Source: Lachnospiraceae bacterium NC2004 (lineage in GTDB: Bacteria; Bacillota; Clostridia; Lachnospirales; Lachnospiraceae). Taken from it: a DNA stretch of 64,000 nucleotides. Position numbers and translations under genes: made by a program. Below, piece after piece: positions 50,120 to 63,307 of this stretch. The notes beneath the pieces are model-generated. The model saw nothing but the letters and a program-made list of their open reading frames with translations. It was not told the origin of the DNA and made no database searches. The first letter of the stretch is position 1; the number at the start of each line of letters is the position of its first letter. The stretch is from positions 1 to 64,000 of the forward strand of contig JHXB01000002.1 of assembly GCA_000621905.1 (NCBI GenBank), read 5' to 3'.

Positions 50120-50938
50120 TTGTTCGGATATGTTCAGATTAGAAAACCGGAACTGAAGATTAAAGATTATGACACTTACCGCAGTTTTTACTGCGGTTTG
50201 TGTTCTATTTTAAAGGATAATTATGGTATCTTAGGTGAGGTGACCTTAACCTATGATATGACATTTTTGATTATATTGTTATCTTCTGTATATGGCATGA
50301 AAGTGACTAAATCTCAGGAGAGATGCATCGTGCACCCGGCTAAGAAGCACAAGGTGTCTGTCAGCGAAGCTACTTCCTATGCCGCGCATATGAATATAAT
50401 TCTTAGCTATTATCATTTTATTGATGATCTTAACGATGAAGGTTCTAAGAAGGCTTATGTAGGAAGCAAGCTATATTCATCTCATTTTAAGAAGGCGGCT
50501 AGAAGGTATCCTAAGAAGGCGGAACTTATAAAGCGAGGCTTTACTTATTTTTCGGAGTTGGAGAGTAAGAACCCTTCGATTGACGAGCTTGCTGATGCAT
50601 TTGGCAAGATTATGATGGTGCTTTTTAACTACAGGAAGGATGCATTTTCTGATTATATGAAGAAGTTAGGGTATCACCTTGGAAGGTTCATATATATTAT
50701 GGATGCGTATGATGACCTTGAAGATGATATTAAGAAGGGATGCTTTAATCCCCTTATCGGGTATGATGGTGATATTGACTCTTACGTCGAGGAGCTTCTT
50801 ATGGCGGAGATATCAGAGGCTGCAAGCTTCTATCAAGCGTTGCCATGTATAGAATATAGTGATATATTAGGTAACATAGTATACGCTGGTGTTTGGAACA
50901 GATTTGACAAGATAAGATTGGACAAAGGAGATAGATAA
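50120..50938 (+). CDS. DUF5685-family protein
   Basis: This encodes 272 residues from a TTG at 50120 (AGGAG 8 bases upstream). It begins [36 protein letters not shown], the usual opening of DUF5685 proteins, then [13 protein letters not shown] and a possible metal set [10 protein letters not shown]. The helical remainder includes [20 protein letters not shown], an Asp-rich motif reminiscent of isoprenoid-synthase-like folds but unproven. The J-domain gene starts one base after its stop, a frequent pairing in related genomes. Function is unknown. Confidence 0.75.
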   Translation: MFGYVQIRKPELKIKDYDTYRSFYCGLCSILKDNYGILGEVTLTYDMTFLIILLSSVYGMKVTKSQERCIVHPAKKHKVSVSEATSYAAHMNIILSYYHFIDDLNDEGSKKAYVGSKLYSSHFKKAARRYPKKAELIKRGFTYFSELESKNPSIDELADAFGKIMMVLFNYRKDAFSDYMKKLGYHLGRFIYIMDAYDDLEDDIKKGCFNPLIGYDGDIDSYVEELLMAEISEAASFYQALPCIEYSDILGNIVYAGVWNRFDKIRLDKGDR

Positions 50939-50939
50939 C

Positions 50940-51380
50940 ATGAACGATCCATACAGAGTACTCAATATTTCGAGTAACGCGTCTGATGACGAGGTTAAGC
51001 GTGCGTACAGGGAGCTTAGTAAGAAGTATCACCCTGACTCATACGCAGATAACCCATTAGCAGATCTCGCAGAGGATAAGTTTAAAGAGATTCAGGAAGC
51101 ATATAAAGAGATTATGGATATGAGAGCGGGTGGTGGCAATTCTACCTCAGGCTCATATAATGCGGGAGGACAGACCTACAATCCATACGGACAGGGGTTC
51201 CAGGGACAGCAGGGGTTCCAGAGTCAGTACAATCAGAATCAATATGTGAATTTTGGTAGGAATTACGGAAGAACTCCGGGACGCATGAGTAGTGATGATG
51301 CCTGCGATTTGTGCTGTAAGCTCTGGTGTGCAGACACAATGTGTGAATGCTTGGGAGGTGACCTCTGCACATGCTTCTAA
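50940..51380 (+). CDS. J-domain protein with cysteine-rich tail
   Basis: This encodes 146 residues. The J domain is complete ([37 protein letters not shown] with the HPD motif, [13 protein letters not shown]) and would stimulate an Hsp70. A Gly/Gln/Asn/Tyr-rich linker follows ([20 protein letters not shown]). The last 28 residues contain eight cysteines ([20 protein letters not shown], then DLCTCF), which may bind metal or attach lipid or membrane. It overlaps the next gene by 10 bases. Confidence 0.85.
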   Translation: MNDPYRVLNISSNASDDEVKRAYRELSKKYHPDSYADNPLADLAEDKFKEIQEAYKEIMDMRAGGGNSTSGSYNAGGQTYNPYGQGFQGQQGFQSQYNQNQYVNFGRNYGRTPGRMSSDDACDLCCKLWCADTMCECLGGDLCTCF

Positions 51381-51934
51381 AGAGCAGGGCGGTAGCATTT
51401 GCCGGAATGGCTACGGCGTTAGCCGTTATTATCGTGACGATTGCGGGATATATAGATGTAAGCACATTATTTCTTTTGGCGTTGGCGTCTTTTATTGGTG
51501 GGATTGTTACGAGGTATTTTAAGGTTAGATATGGTGTATTATTCTTATTAGCTTCTGTGACTTTATCGTTCATCCTAGCGCCGCAGAAGATGTATGTGTT
51601 GACTTATTTGGCTATGACAGTTTATGTTATTGTTGAAGAGAGTATTGATTTAAATAAGAGTAATGAACATAAGACATTTAGCCTTGTTAAAGAATGGATT
51701 ATCAAGGCTTTGGTATATAATGTATTGTTGGCTGTTATTATACTGGTTAATTATTATTTGCTGGGATTCGATATGTATAAGTTCAGCGGGGTATACCGGG
51801 TTGTTATGTCTAATCTGGCTTTTGGCCTGCCTTTAATGATACTGGTTCTTGAACTGATGATGGTTGTGTTTGATAGGGCGTATGTATATTTCATGAGAGT
51901 TATCGATCATAGATTGCTCAACAGAATGAAGTAA
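51371..51934 (+). CDS. Polytopic membrane protein, unknown function
   Basis: This encodes 187 residues with about five hydrophobic segments (8-30, 31-50, 54-85, 112-133 and 147-172). GGGAGGTG within the J-domain gene serves its ATG at 51371. It resembles small integral proteins such as ECF S-components or DUF2232-type proteins in layout, but no diagnostic motif is visible. Overlap with the J-domain gene suggests linked function, perhaps assembly of a membrane complex. Confidence 0.6.
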   Translation: MLLKSRAVAFAGMATALAVIIVTIAGYIDVSTLFLLALASFIGGIVTRYFKVRYGVLFLLASVTLSFILAPQKMYVLTYLAMTVYVIVEESIDLNKSNEHKTFSLVKEWIIKALVYNVLLAVIILVNYYLLGFDMYKFSGVYRVVMSNLAFGLPLMILVLELMMVVFDRAYVYFMRVIDHRLLNRMK

Positions 51935-51951
51935 GGAAAGGTTCGGGTTAT

Positions 51952-53067
51952 ATGATTAAGTGGATTAAATCATTTTTAAACAGCAATGAATCAATAGAGA
52001 GCAAGGCCTTTAATGTTATACTATTTGTTGGACTGACTGTGTCAATTATCTCAGCAGTCACCACTTACTTTGAGGGAATCGGTCTCTTAGCTACCATGTC
52101 TACTCTTATGTGCGGTGTGCTGGTTTTGATTGTTATGTTTACCAATTATGTGCTAAAGCTTGAATATCTGTCTAAGGTGATGCTGTGCTACGTCATCAAC
52201 TGTTTTATGATGCCTGTAACCTTCTTCGCATGTGGTGGAATCGATTCAGGAATGCCTCTATATATGATATGTGGGCTTTTTATCATTGCACCTCTCTTGA
52301 CAGGAAGAGCAAGGGGGATATGTTTTGCCATTTCGATGGTGGTTCACTTGGGAAGTATTATGCTTTCTTATAATTATATGGCGGGTGCGAAACCGTGGTT
52401 TCAATATCACACTAACATATTGACAACGCTCGATTTAAAGGGCAGAATTGTTGATGTGATGGCATCATTCTTGCTAGTCGGATTGTTTTTGTTCTCTGCT
52501 TTAGTGATGATGCTTAAGGCATATGTTAAGCAGAGGGATATCAGAGAAGAGCTTTTAGCTAAGTTGGATGATTTGTCTAAGAAAGATGAACTTACGAAAC
52601 TATATAACAGGAGAGAGCTTTTTAACCAATTAGAAGATGCGGACTTGTTTAAAGAGCCCGATTACACAGTTGTTATGATGGACATAGATCATTTTAAAGT
52701 GCTTAATGATACATATGGACATCTCTTTGGTGACGAGGTGTTAAGAGAGGTTGCAGGTGTATTAGGTGCAGCTGTCAACGAAGAAGTGGGTGAGATAGCC
52801 GCTAGATATGGTGGCGAGGAGTTCGCGTTGATTCTTAGAGGGTCAACGCTTCAAGAGGCGTCTAAAAGAGTTGATGAAGTGCGTGTTAAGATAGGTGAGT
52901 TGAGGTGGGAAGAGTTACCCGATGTCAGGGTGACGATAAGCGGAGGCGTTGTGCCCGCTTATGGTTATGAGAATGTTACCGTGCTTATGTCGGCAGCGGA
53001 TGAGCTGTTATATGACGCCAAAGAAGCCGGCAGAAACAGGGTGTTTGTCATGCAAGGGGGACTTTGA
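51952..53067 (+). CDS. Membrane-bound diguanylate cyclase (GGDEF)
   Basis: This encodes 371 residues. Six TM helices (about 20-190) form an MASE-like sensor, then a coiled linker, then a GGDEF domain: DELTKLYNRRELFNQL, VVMMDIDHFKVLNDTYGHLF and the active-site GGEEF at 287-291. No RxxD inhibitory site precedes GGEEF, so product inhibition through that site is unlikely. It would make cyclic di-GMP from two GTP. No EAL or PilZ protein is in the window. Confidence 0.92.
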   Translation: MIKWIKSFLNSNESIESKAFNVILFVGLTVSIISAVTTYFEGIGLLATMSTLMCGVLVLIVMFTNYVLKLEYLSKVMLCYVINCFMMPVTFFACGGIDSGMPLYMICGLFIIAPLLTGRARGICFAISMVVHLGSIMLSYNYMAGAKPWFQYHTNILTTLDLKGRIVDVMASFLLVGLFLFSALVMMLKAYVKQRDIREELLAKLDDLSKKDELTKLYNRRELFNQLEDADLFKEPDYTVVMMDIDHFKVLNDTYGHLFGDEVLREVAGVLGAAVNEEVGEIAARYGGEEFALILRGSTLQEASKRVDEVRVKIGELRWEELPDVRVTISGGVVPAYGYENVTVLMSAADELLYDAKEAGRNRVFVMQGGL

Positions 53068-53107
53068 TTAAGAAGAACATACATACATGGAATGAAAGGA
53101 TTAGCTT

Positions 53108-55255
53108 ATGAAATACATTTTTTCTAATATTCTTAAGCATTGGCCTTTTGTTATTCTGATTACTATTTTGCTTTTAGGGCAGGCGTATGGTGATCTTGCG
53201 CTTCCTAAGTATACTTCGGATATTATAGATACGGGTATACAGAATAAGGGACTAGAGCATATTCTCCCTGAGAAGATAGTTAAAGAAGAGTACGAAAAGG
53301 CGCTTTTTTTAATGCTTGATGATGAGAAGGAGAAGTTTGTCAACTCTTATGTTGAAGACGGAGACTGTTATAAGAGAGTTGACTTAGACAAGAAGGAGTT
53401 GTCCGAATTAGATGAGGATTTACTTCTTCCTATAGTCATAATTTATCAGGCTGAGAATAGCGATGAAGCCTCTAAGTATAGTGGCGAAATGTCTCCTGAT
53501 ATGTTAAATGACGACGTTATCTTAAAGATCAGAGAGAGCTTTACGAAGATGGCAGATACTGTCGGAGATAACACGCTAAAGGCAATGGCGATAGCATGGG
53601 CATCATCTTGCGAGGCTGAAGCGGGAGTTGATGTAGATAAGAAGCAGAAGGATTATCTTTGGAAGTCATGTTTCAAGATGATTGTTATGGCGCTTTTAAT
53701 CGGTGTTGCTATTGTGTTAGTGTCTTTGTTTTCTGCGATTGTTGGTGGTCGAATCGGAAGAGATCTTAGAGAGCAGGTTTTTACCAAGGTTTTATCATTT
53801 TCAAATGCTGAGATGGACAAGTTCTCAACCGCTTCACTTATCACGAGAAATACCAACGATATTCAACAGGTGCAGAATGTCAGCACAATTTTCCTTAGGA
53901 TGCTTTTATATTCTCCGATTCTTGGAATCGGTGGAATAATTATGGTTTGTCGTGTTAAGGCGGGCATGGGCTGGATTATATTACTTGCAGTGCTTGTTGT
54001 GATTGTGATTGTATTGGTGTTGCTTGCTGCAACTCATAAGAGGTTTAGACTTCTTCAGAAGCAGGTCGACAGAATTAACCTTGTTGCAAGGGAGATGCTC
54101 ACGGGTATAAGTGTAATCAGGGCTTTTGGTCGTGAGAAGGAGATAGAGGATAAGTTCGATGCAGCCAATATCGACCTTACCAAGACTCAGCTTTTTGTTA
54201 ACAGAGTTATGTCTTTAATGATGCCCGGCATGTTTTTGGTTATGTACGCAGTCAATATTCTGATCGTTTGGGTTGCGGCACATAAGATAGACGAGGGTAT
54301 TATGCAGGTTGGTACCATGACTGCGTTTTTGACATACTCTATTCAGATTATATTAAGCTTTTTAATGCTTTCGATGATGTCTGTTGTACTTCCGAGAGCG
54401 GGAGCTGCAGCTGAGCGTATCAACGAAGTAATAAATACGGATGCTACAATATATGATTCAGATGAGGCTAAAGAGCTCTCTGATATCAAGGGCGTTATTG
54501 AATATAGGGATGTTCACTTTAAATATCCTAATGCCAAAGAGGATGTACTTGACGGAATAAGTTTTAAGGCTGTGCCCGGAACTACGACTGCAATAATAGG
54601 AAGTACGGGTTGCGGTAAGTCAACACTGGTTAATCTTATTCCGAGATTATATGATGTCACATCGGGTTCGATAACATTAGATGGCGATGATATCAAGAAT
54701 ATTAAGTTAAATGATTTAAGAGACAGGATAGGATTTGTTCCTCAGAAGGCGGTTCTTTTCTCGGGAACGATAGAGAGTAATCTTAAGTTTGGCAAGAAAG
54801 ATGCGACAGAAGAAGAGATTAAGGATGCAGCTAATGTCGCACAGGCTTCTGAGTTTATAGACTCTAAAGAAGAGGGATATGAAAGCCTTATCGCTCAGGG
54901 TGGAAGCAATGTTTCGGGCGGTCAGAAGCAACGTCTTTCGATTGCGAGAGCAATTGCTAAAGCACCTAAGATTTATGTGTTTGACGACAGCTTTTCTGCA
55001 CTTGATATGAAGACTGATGCCAACCTTAGAAAGGCGTTACAAGACAAGTCTAAAGACAGCACTGTAATAATAGTTGCACAGAGAATCAGCACTATACTTA
55101 ATGCTGATCAGATTCTCGTGCTCGACGAGGGCAAGATTGTAGGAAAGGGAACTCATAAAGAACTTTTAAAATCTTGCGATGAATATTTAGAGATAGCCAA
55201 ATCACAGCTTTCAGAGGAAGAGCTTACCGGCACTCTGTTAGGAGGTGAGGCATAA
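53108..55255 (+). CDS. ABC exporter half-transporter, subunit with degenerate ATP site
   Basis: This encodes 715 residues. TM1 (about 8-32) is followed by an unusual insert of about 150 residues, acidic and probably extracellular (IDTGIQNKGLEHILPEKIVK onward), then TM2-6 and the ATPase domain: Walker A GSTGCGKST (K504), signature VSGGQKQR and Walker B VFDDS with Asp627 where the catalytic Glu is expected. It forms a heterodimer with the next gene, whose ATG overlaps this stop by one base. Relatives export drugs, peptides or lipids. Confidence 0.9.
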   Translation: MKYIFSNILKHWPFVILITILLLGQAYGDLALPKYTSDIIDTGIQNKGLEHILPEKIVKEEYEKALFLMLDDEKEKFVNSYVEDGDCYKRVDLDKKELSELDEDLLLPIVIIYQAENSDEASKYSGEMSPDMLNDDVILKIRESFTKMADTVGDNTLKAMAIAWASSCEAEAGVDVDKKQKDYLWKSCFKMIVMALLIGVAIVLVSLFSAIVGGRIGRDLREQVFTKVLSFSNAEMDKFSTASLITRNTNDIQQVQNVSTIFLRMLLYSPILGIGGIIMVCRVKAGMGWIILLAVLVVIVIVLVLLAATHKRFRLLQKQVDRINLVAREMLTGISVIRAFGREKEIEDKFDAANIDLTKTQLFVNRVMSLMMPGMFLVMYAVNILIVWVAAHKIDEGIMQVGTMTAFLTYSIQIILSFLMLSMMSVVLPRAGAAAERINEVINTDATIYDSDEAKELSDIKGVIEYRDVHFKYPNAKEDVLDGISFKAVPGTTTAIIGSTGCGKSTLVNLIPRLYDVTSGSITLDGDDIKNIKLNDLRDRIGFVPQKAVLFSGTIESNLKFGKKDATEEEIKDAANVAQASEFIDSKEEGYESLIAQGGSNVSGGQKQRLSIARAIAKAPKIYVFDDSFSALDMKTDANLRKALQDKSKDSTVIIVAQRISTILNADQILVLDEGKIVGKGTHKELLKSCDEYLEIAKSQLSEEELTGTLLGGEA

Positions 55256-57108
55256 TGGCTGAGAATAACGAAGATCTTAAGAAGGTGACAGCCAAACGTC
55301 CGGGCGGCGGGCCTCATTCAAGGATGATGGGTGGTGAGAAGCCTAAGAATTTTAAAAATGCTGTATCTGACTTATTAAAGTACATAGGCAAGGACAAAAT
55401 CAAAGTCATGATAGTTATGATATGTGCGGCAGCTTCGACCGTGTTTACAGTTGTTGGACCTAAGATTATGGGTATGGCAACAACAGAGCTTGCTTCAGGT
55501 CTTATGAGTAAGATTAGTGGCAGCGGGGAGATAGCATTTGACAAGATAGGCAAGATTCTTATTCTATCATTGGCTCTTTATGCGGTGAGCGGACTCTTTA
55601 CACTTGTTCAAGGATTGTTGATGACAGGGGTTACTCAGAGACTTTGCTATCGTATGAGACGAGAGATTGCCGAGAAGATTAACCGCATGCCGATGAAGTA
55701 CTTTGAGAGTCGTACTTATGGTGAGGTACTTTCAAGAATTACCAATGATGTCGACACTCTCGGCATGAGTCTTAATCAGAGCGTTACGACCATGATTACA
55801 TCTATTACAACGCTTGTCGGAATCACGATTATGATGCTTAGCATTTCACCGCTTATGACACTCATTGCGATTGTAATTCTACCGATTTCAGGTATGCTTC
55901 TCGGGATTATTATGAAGCATTCTCAGAAGTATTTTAAGCAGCATCAGGAGTATTTAGGACATATCAACGGACAGGTCGAGGAGGTATTTGCGGGACACAG
56001 TATCATCAAGACATACAACAAGGAAGAAGATACAATAAAGACTTTCAAAGACACCAACAAGGTGTTATATACTTCGGCTGTTAAGTCTCAGTTTTATTCT
56101 GGACTTATGATGCCTATTATGATTGTTGTGGGTAACTTAGGATACGCAGGTGTCGCTATATCAGGCGGATTGCTTGCAATCAAAGGAACCATAACCATTG
56201 GAGATATTCAGGCGTTTATTCAGTATGTTAAGCAGTTTACACAGCCTATCACTCAGATGGCTCAGGTAATGAATCAAATGCAGTCGATGGCAGCGGCAGC
56301 TGAGAGAGTTTTCGAATTCTTAAACGAAGAGGAAGAAGTTCAGGTTATAGATGATGCCAAGTCTATTGCAAATGTTGATGGGGCGGTATCATTTGACCAT
56401 GTTGCCTTCGGATATGATGAAGATAAGATTATTATTCACGATTTCTCAAGCGATGTTAATGTCGGCCAGACAGTTGCGATTGTGGGACCTACCGGTGCAG
56501 GTAAGACCACTATGGTTAAGCTCTTGATGAGATTCTATGATGTCAACAAGGGCGCCATTAAGATTGATGGCAACGACGTCAGAGATTATAATATGCGTGA
56601 TGTGAGAAAAGCATTTTCAATGGTGCTACAGGATGCATGGCTCTTTAACGGCACGATTATGGAGAATATCCGCTTTGGAAGAAAAGAGGCAACTGACGAG
56701 GAAGTAATTGCTGCGGCGAAGAAGGCGCACGCTCATCACTTTATTTCGACTTTGCCTGAAGGATATGATTTCGTGTTAAATGAAGAGGCGAGCAACGTCT
56801 CACAGGGTCAGAAGCAGCTTATCACCATTGCGAGGGCGTTTCTTGCTGACAGACCGATTCTTATACTTGATGAGGCGACATCGAGTGTCGATACAAGAAC
56901 AGAGGCAAGGATTCAGCGTGGTATGTACAATCTTACCAAGGGCAAGACGAGCTTTGTTATAGCTCACAGACTTTCAACGATTAAGGATGCAGACCTTATA
57001 CTTGTTATGAAGGATGGAGATATTGTTGAGAGTGGTAACCATGGCGAACTTCTTGATAAGAAAGGGTTCTATGCGGAGCTTTACAATAGTCAGTTTGCTA
57101 ACGGTTGA
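55255..57108 (+). CDS. ABC exporter half-transporter, catalytically complete subunit
   Basis: This encodes 617 residues. A basic Gly/Pro-rich N-terminus (KRPGGGPHSRMMGGEKPKNF) precedes six TM helices. The ATPase has Walker A GPTGAGKTT, signature VSQGQKQL (G replaced by Q), Walker B LILDEATSS with E540, and the switch His in IAHRLST. Combined with the degenerate partner this gives the one-active-site arrangement of TM287/288- or EfrAB-type heterodimers. No regulator is adjacent. Confidence 0.9.
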   Translation: MAENNEDLKKVTAKRPGGGPHSRMMGGEKPKNFKNAVSDLLKYIGKDKIKVMIVMICAAASTVFTVVGPKIMGMATTELASGLMSKISGSGEIAFDKIGKILILSLALYAVSGLFTLVQGLLMTGVTQRLCYRMRREIAEKINRMPMKYFESRTYGEVLSRITNDVDTLGMSLNQSVTTMITSITTLVGITIMMLSISPLMTLIAIVILPISGMLLGIIMKHSQKYFKQHQEYLGHINGQVEEVFAGHSIIKTYNKEEDTIKTFKDTNKVLYTSAVKSQFYSGLMMPIMIVVGNLGYAGVAISGGLLAIKGTITIGDIQAFIQYVKQFTQPITQMAQVMNQMQSMAAAAERVFEFLNEEEEVQVIDDAKSIANVDGAVSFDHVAFGYDEDKIIIHDFSSDVNVGQTVAIVGPTGAGKTTMVKLLMRFYDVNKGAIKIDGNDVRDYNMRDVRKAFSMVLQDAWLFNGTIMENIRFGRKEATDEEVIAAAKKAHAHHFISTLPEGYDFVLNEEASNVSQGQKQLITIARAFLADRPILILDEATSSVDTRTEARIQRGMYNLTKGKTSFVIAHRLSTIKDADLILVMKDGDIVESGNHGELLDKKGFYAELYNSQFANG

Positions 57109-57120
57109 AACGGTTGTCTA

Positions 57121-57149
57121 TTGTATTTTATCAGTCAAAAATGTATAAT
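57121..57149 (+). promoter_or_regulatory. Promoter of rplI-dnaB
   Basis: TTGTAT (57121-57126), a 17-base spacer and TATAAT (57144-57149), 35 bases before the rplI ATG. Confidence 0.75.
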
Positions 57150-57183
57150 TGTATAGTATTTGAATAGCAAGGAGGATTTAGAC

Positions 57184-57630
57184 ATGAAGGTTATATTGAC
57201 AGAGGATGTTAAAAAGCTCGGTAAGAAGGGCGATATAGTAGATGTTAAAGATGGATATGCCAAGAACTTTATATTGGCACAGAAGAAAGGCGTTATTGCC
57301 GATAGCAAGAATCTTAATGATTTAAAGCTCAAGGCGCAGAATGATGACAAGGTTGCCAAAGAGAAGCTTGCCGCTGCCGAAGAGATGGCTAAGACCTTAG
57401 AGGACAAGCAGGTTACCATGAAGATAAAAGTTGGTGGAGGCGGAAGAGCCTTCGGTTCTATCTCAACTAAGGAGATTTCAGAGGAAGCTAAGAAGCAGTT
57501 AGGTTTAGAACTTGATAAGAAGAAGATGGTTCTTCCTGTACCTATCAAGGATCTTGGAACCTACAATGTTCAGATTAAGCTTCACGCTAAGGTTACCGGT
57601 GAATTAAAGGTAGTAGTAGAAGAGCTATAA
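57184..57630 (+). CDS. rplI: 50S ribosomal protein L9
   Basis: This encodes 148 residues from the ATG at 57184 (AGGAGG upstream): MKVILTEDVKKLGKKGDIVD, then VKDGYAKNFILAQKKGVIAD, the long connecting helix and the C-terminal domain (GGRAFGSISTKEI). Length is normal for the family. It is cotranscribed with dnaB, 15 bases downstream, as in most Firmicutes. Confidence 0.96.
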   Translation: MKVILTEDVKKLGKKGDIVDVKDGYAKNFILAQKKGVIADSKNLNDLKLKAQNDDKVAKEKLAAAEEMAKTLEDKQVTMKIKVGGGGRAFGSISTKEISEEAKKQLGLELDKKKMVLPVPIKDLGTYNVQIKLHAKVTGELKVVVEEL

Positions 57631-57645
57631 TGAGGAGGACTTATA

Positions 57646-59025
57646 ATGCCGGATGTTAATGAGAATCTGATCCGCAAGATTCCTCCACATAGCGAAGAGA
57701 TGGAGAATGCCGTTCTTGGTATTCTTTTGGGAGAGAATAGCGAGGAGGCGGCTGAATTTGCAATGAATCAGCTTGTTCCTACAGATTTTTACAAGAAACT
57801 TAATGCTCAAATATTTGACGCGATGAGCAAGTTGTTTAGACAGCGTAACGCAATCAATGTTCTTACGACCTTAGACAAGCTCAAGGAGTCGGAGTCGGTT
57901 GTTTCTGAGGAAGAAGTTAAGGACTATCTTAACAGACTTTATCTTACAGCGCCTATGTCCACCGATATCAAAGTGTATGTGCAGTCTGTGAGGGACAAGT
58001 CAACATTAAGAACATTAATAGCTACTTGTGATAAGATTTCAAATGATATCTACATGGGAGGCAGAGAAGCTTCCGATATATTTGACCAGGCGGAGTCTGA
58101 TTTGTTTACATTTTTACAGAACAGGCGAGGTGTCGAGGAGTTTGAAGATATAAGCACCATTATGGCAAGGATATTTGTGTCTATTGGCGATACGATGAGG
58201 CAGAAGGGCAGAATTACCGGTGTGCCTACAGGGTTTATCGACCTTGATGATGTGCTTACCGGACTTCATGGCTCAGAACTTATTCTATTAGCGGCGAGAC
58301 CTGCTATGGGTAAGACTGCATTTGCACTTAATATCGTGGCAAATGCATGTATTGATAAGGGTTACGCGGCAGCAATATTCAGTCTCGAGATGGCGAAAGA
58401 GGAGCTTTTAAAGCGTATCTTAGCTATGCGTTCAGGTGTGACCTCCGATAAGATCAGGACAGGTACGATTGACAATGCAGAGCTTGAAATGATATCTGAA
58501 GCCATTTATAAGATTTCGGACACATCTTTGTTTGTCGACGATACTCCTGGTGTAAGAGTGTCTGATGTAAGAGCCAAGTGCCGTAAGATTATAAGAGAGA
58601 AGGGAAGGCTTGACCTTATTGTAATCGATTACCTTCAGCTCATGCAGGGTGAAGGAAGACAGGATTCAAGACAGAACGAGGTTGCTTCTATATCTCGTAA
58701 TCTCAAAGGTCTTGCTAAGGAATTTAATGTTCCGATTTTGGCGCTTTCACAGCTTAATCGAGCTGCTGAGTCAAGAGAAGGTCACAGACCTATGATGTCC
58801 GACCTTCGTGAGTCAGGTTCAATCGAGCAGGATGCCGATGTAATCTTGTTCATTCACAGGGAAGATTATTATGTTCCTGATACACCTAAGAAGGGTATCG
58901 CAGAGATTATAATCGCTAAACAGCGTAACGGTGCTACCGGTACCGTAGAACTTGTATGGATGGGAGATAAGACTCTCTTCCACAATAAAGAAAAGGCTAG
59001 AAACAGGGTTCACGAACCCGACTAA
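57646..59025 (+). CDS. dnaB: Replicative DNA helicase
   Basis: This encodes 459 residues. The N-terminal primase-interacting domain (PPHSEEMENAVLGILLGENS) is followed by a RecA-like core: Walker A AARPAMGKTAFALN (K223), LIVIDYLQLMQGEGRQDSRQ, SQLNRAAESREGHRPMMSDL, RESGSIEQDADVILFIHR and the end QRNGATGTVELVWMGDKTLF. It is a hexameric helicase at the replication fork. A bidirectional terminator separates it from the convergent tyrA. Confidence 0.97.
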   Translation: MPDVNENLIRKIPPHSEEMENAVLGILLGENSEEAAEFAMNQLVPTDFYKKLNAQIFDAMSKLFRQRNAINVLTTLDKLKESESVVSEEEVKDYLNRLYLTAPMSTDIKVYVQSVRDKSTLRTLIATCDKISNDIYMGGREASDIFDQAESDLFTFLQNRRGVEEFEDISTIMARIFVSIGDTMRQKGRITGVPTGFIDLDDVLTGLHGSELILLAARPAMGKTAFALNIVANACIDKGYAAAIFSLEMAKEELLKRILAMRSGVTSDKIRTGTIDNAELEMISEAIYKISDTSLFVDDTPGVRVSDVRAKCRKIIREKGRLDLIVIDYLQLMQGEGRQDSRQNEVASISRNLKGLAKEFNVPILALSQLNRAAESREGHRPMMSDLRESGSIEQDADVILFIHREDYYVPDTPKKGIAEIIIAKQRNGATGTVELVWMGDKTLFHNKEKARNRVHEPD

Positions 59026-59027
59026 AT

Positions 59028-59053
59028 AAACCCGCCGGTTTCGGCGGGTTTTT
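59028..59053. terminator. Bidirectional terminator between dnaB and tyrA
   Basis: AAACCCGCC, loop, GGCGGGTTTTT, with an A run on one side and a T run on the other. Confidence 0.85.
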
Positions 59054-59054
59054 C

Positions 59055-59930
59055 TTAGAATTTAAATGTATCTCTATATTCTTTAGAATTCATAAAGTAA
59101 TTATATATCGCATCGCTGTCATCATTTTCAAGCATGGTCTTAAATGAATCGAGCATGTCAAGATATTGACCTAAGAAAGTAAGAACAGCGTCTTTGTTAG
59201 ACAGCACTATGTTCTGCCACATTTCAGGTGATGAGGAGGCAATCCTCGTCATATCTCTAAAACCGCCTGCCGCAAATTGTTTCATATACTCTTCTTTGGT
59301 GTCGTGTTTCTTGACTGTGTTGACGAGAGCGTATGAAAGTATATGAGGCACATGGCTTATCGCTGCAGCAGCCATGTCGTGCTCGCTCGCCTTTAAAACG
59401 ATTGACTTACTCTTGGTTGCCTTGACAATCTCAAGCATAGTGTCAATACATTCTTTAGGTGTGTCATCGGTAGGTGTAAGTATGTAATAAGCACCGTCAA
59501 GTAATTCTGCAAATGAATTCTCGTAGCCGGACTTTTCTGTTCCCGCCATAGGATGGCCACCGACGAACTTATCTGTCAATCCCTCTTCAATTATAGCTTT
59601 CTCAATGTCACCCTTAACGCTTCCGACATCCGTTATAAACGCCCCATCTTTAAGGATGTTTTTAAGATTAGACAGATATGAAATGTTAATCATAACAGGT
59701 GCGGCAAGGTAAATGATGTCGCACTCGTTAAAGCCTTGATCTATATTAGGTACGAGTTCGTTTAAGGTTCCTTCATCGACAGCGAGTTTAAGCCCCGGTT
59801 TAACATCGGGATAGCGATTGTTGAGTGCTATCATTGTAATATCAGGGTAAGCAGCTCTTAAACATCTTGCAATACTTCCTGCGATAAGTCCGAACCCGAT
59901 AAATCCAATCTTTTTATTGTTAAGATCCAT
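59055..59930 (-). CDS. tyrA: Prephenate dehydrogenase
   Basis: This encodes 291 residues. The Rossmann start is NKKIGFIGFGLIAGSIARCL (GxGLIAGS), followed by VGSVKGDIEKAI, GGHPMAGTEKSGYENSFAEL and the helical domain with SEHDMAAAAISHVPHILSYA and AAGGFRDMTRIASSSPEMW. It oxidises prephenate to 4-hydroxyphenylpyruvate for tyrosine synthesis. No C-terminal ACT domain is present, so feedback by tyrosine through ACT is unlikely. AGAGGTG precedes the ATG. Confidence 0.94.
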   Translation of the reverse strand: MDLNNKKIGFIGFGLIAGSIARCLRAAYPDITMIALNNRYPDVKPGLKLAVDEGTLNELVPNIDQGFNECDIIYLAAPVMINISYLSNLKNILKDGAFITDVGSVKGDIEKAIIEEGLTDKFVGGHPMAGTEKSGYENSFAELLDGAYYILTPTDDTPKECIDTMLEIVKATKSKSIVLKASEHDMAAAAISHVPHILSYALVNTVKKHDTKEEYMKQFAAGGFRDMTRIASSSPEMWQNIVLSNKDAVLTFLGQYLDMLDSFKTMLENDDSDAIYNYFMNSKEYRDTFKF

Positions 59931-59995
59931 TAAATCACCTCTTACTTCAATATTTTAACGCATTAAAGTGTGTTCGTCAAATGTCTTCCTTCCCA

Positions 59996-60024
59996 TTGTA
60001 CCTTTTTACAAAATGTTGTATAAT
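59996..60024 (+). promoter_or_regulatory. Promoter of metY
   Basis: TTGTAC (59996-60001), a 17-base spacer and TATAAT (60019-60024), 45 bases before the ATG. No S-box or T-box structure fits in the short leader. Confidence 0.7.
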
Positions 60025-60068
60025 GTACGATATGTTTACACAATATAAAGAAACGAGGTTTTATTAAA

Positions 60069-63288
<3,220 letters not shown>

Positions 63289-63307
63289 TATAGATTGGAG
63301 GGGCTTT

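Noticed and set aside
59931-60068. metY leader examined for an S-box (SAM) riboswitch
   Set aside because: Only about 45 bases follow the promoter, too short for the aptamer, and none of its conserved blocks are seen.
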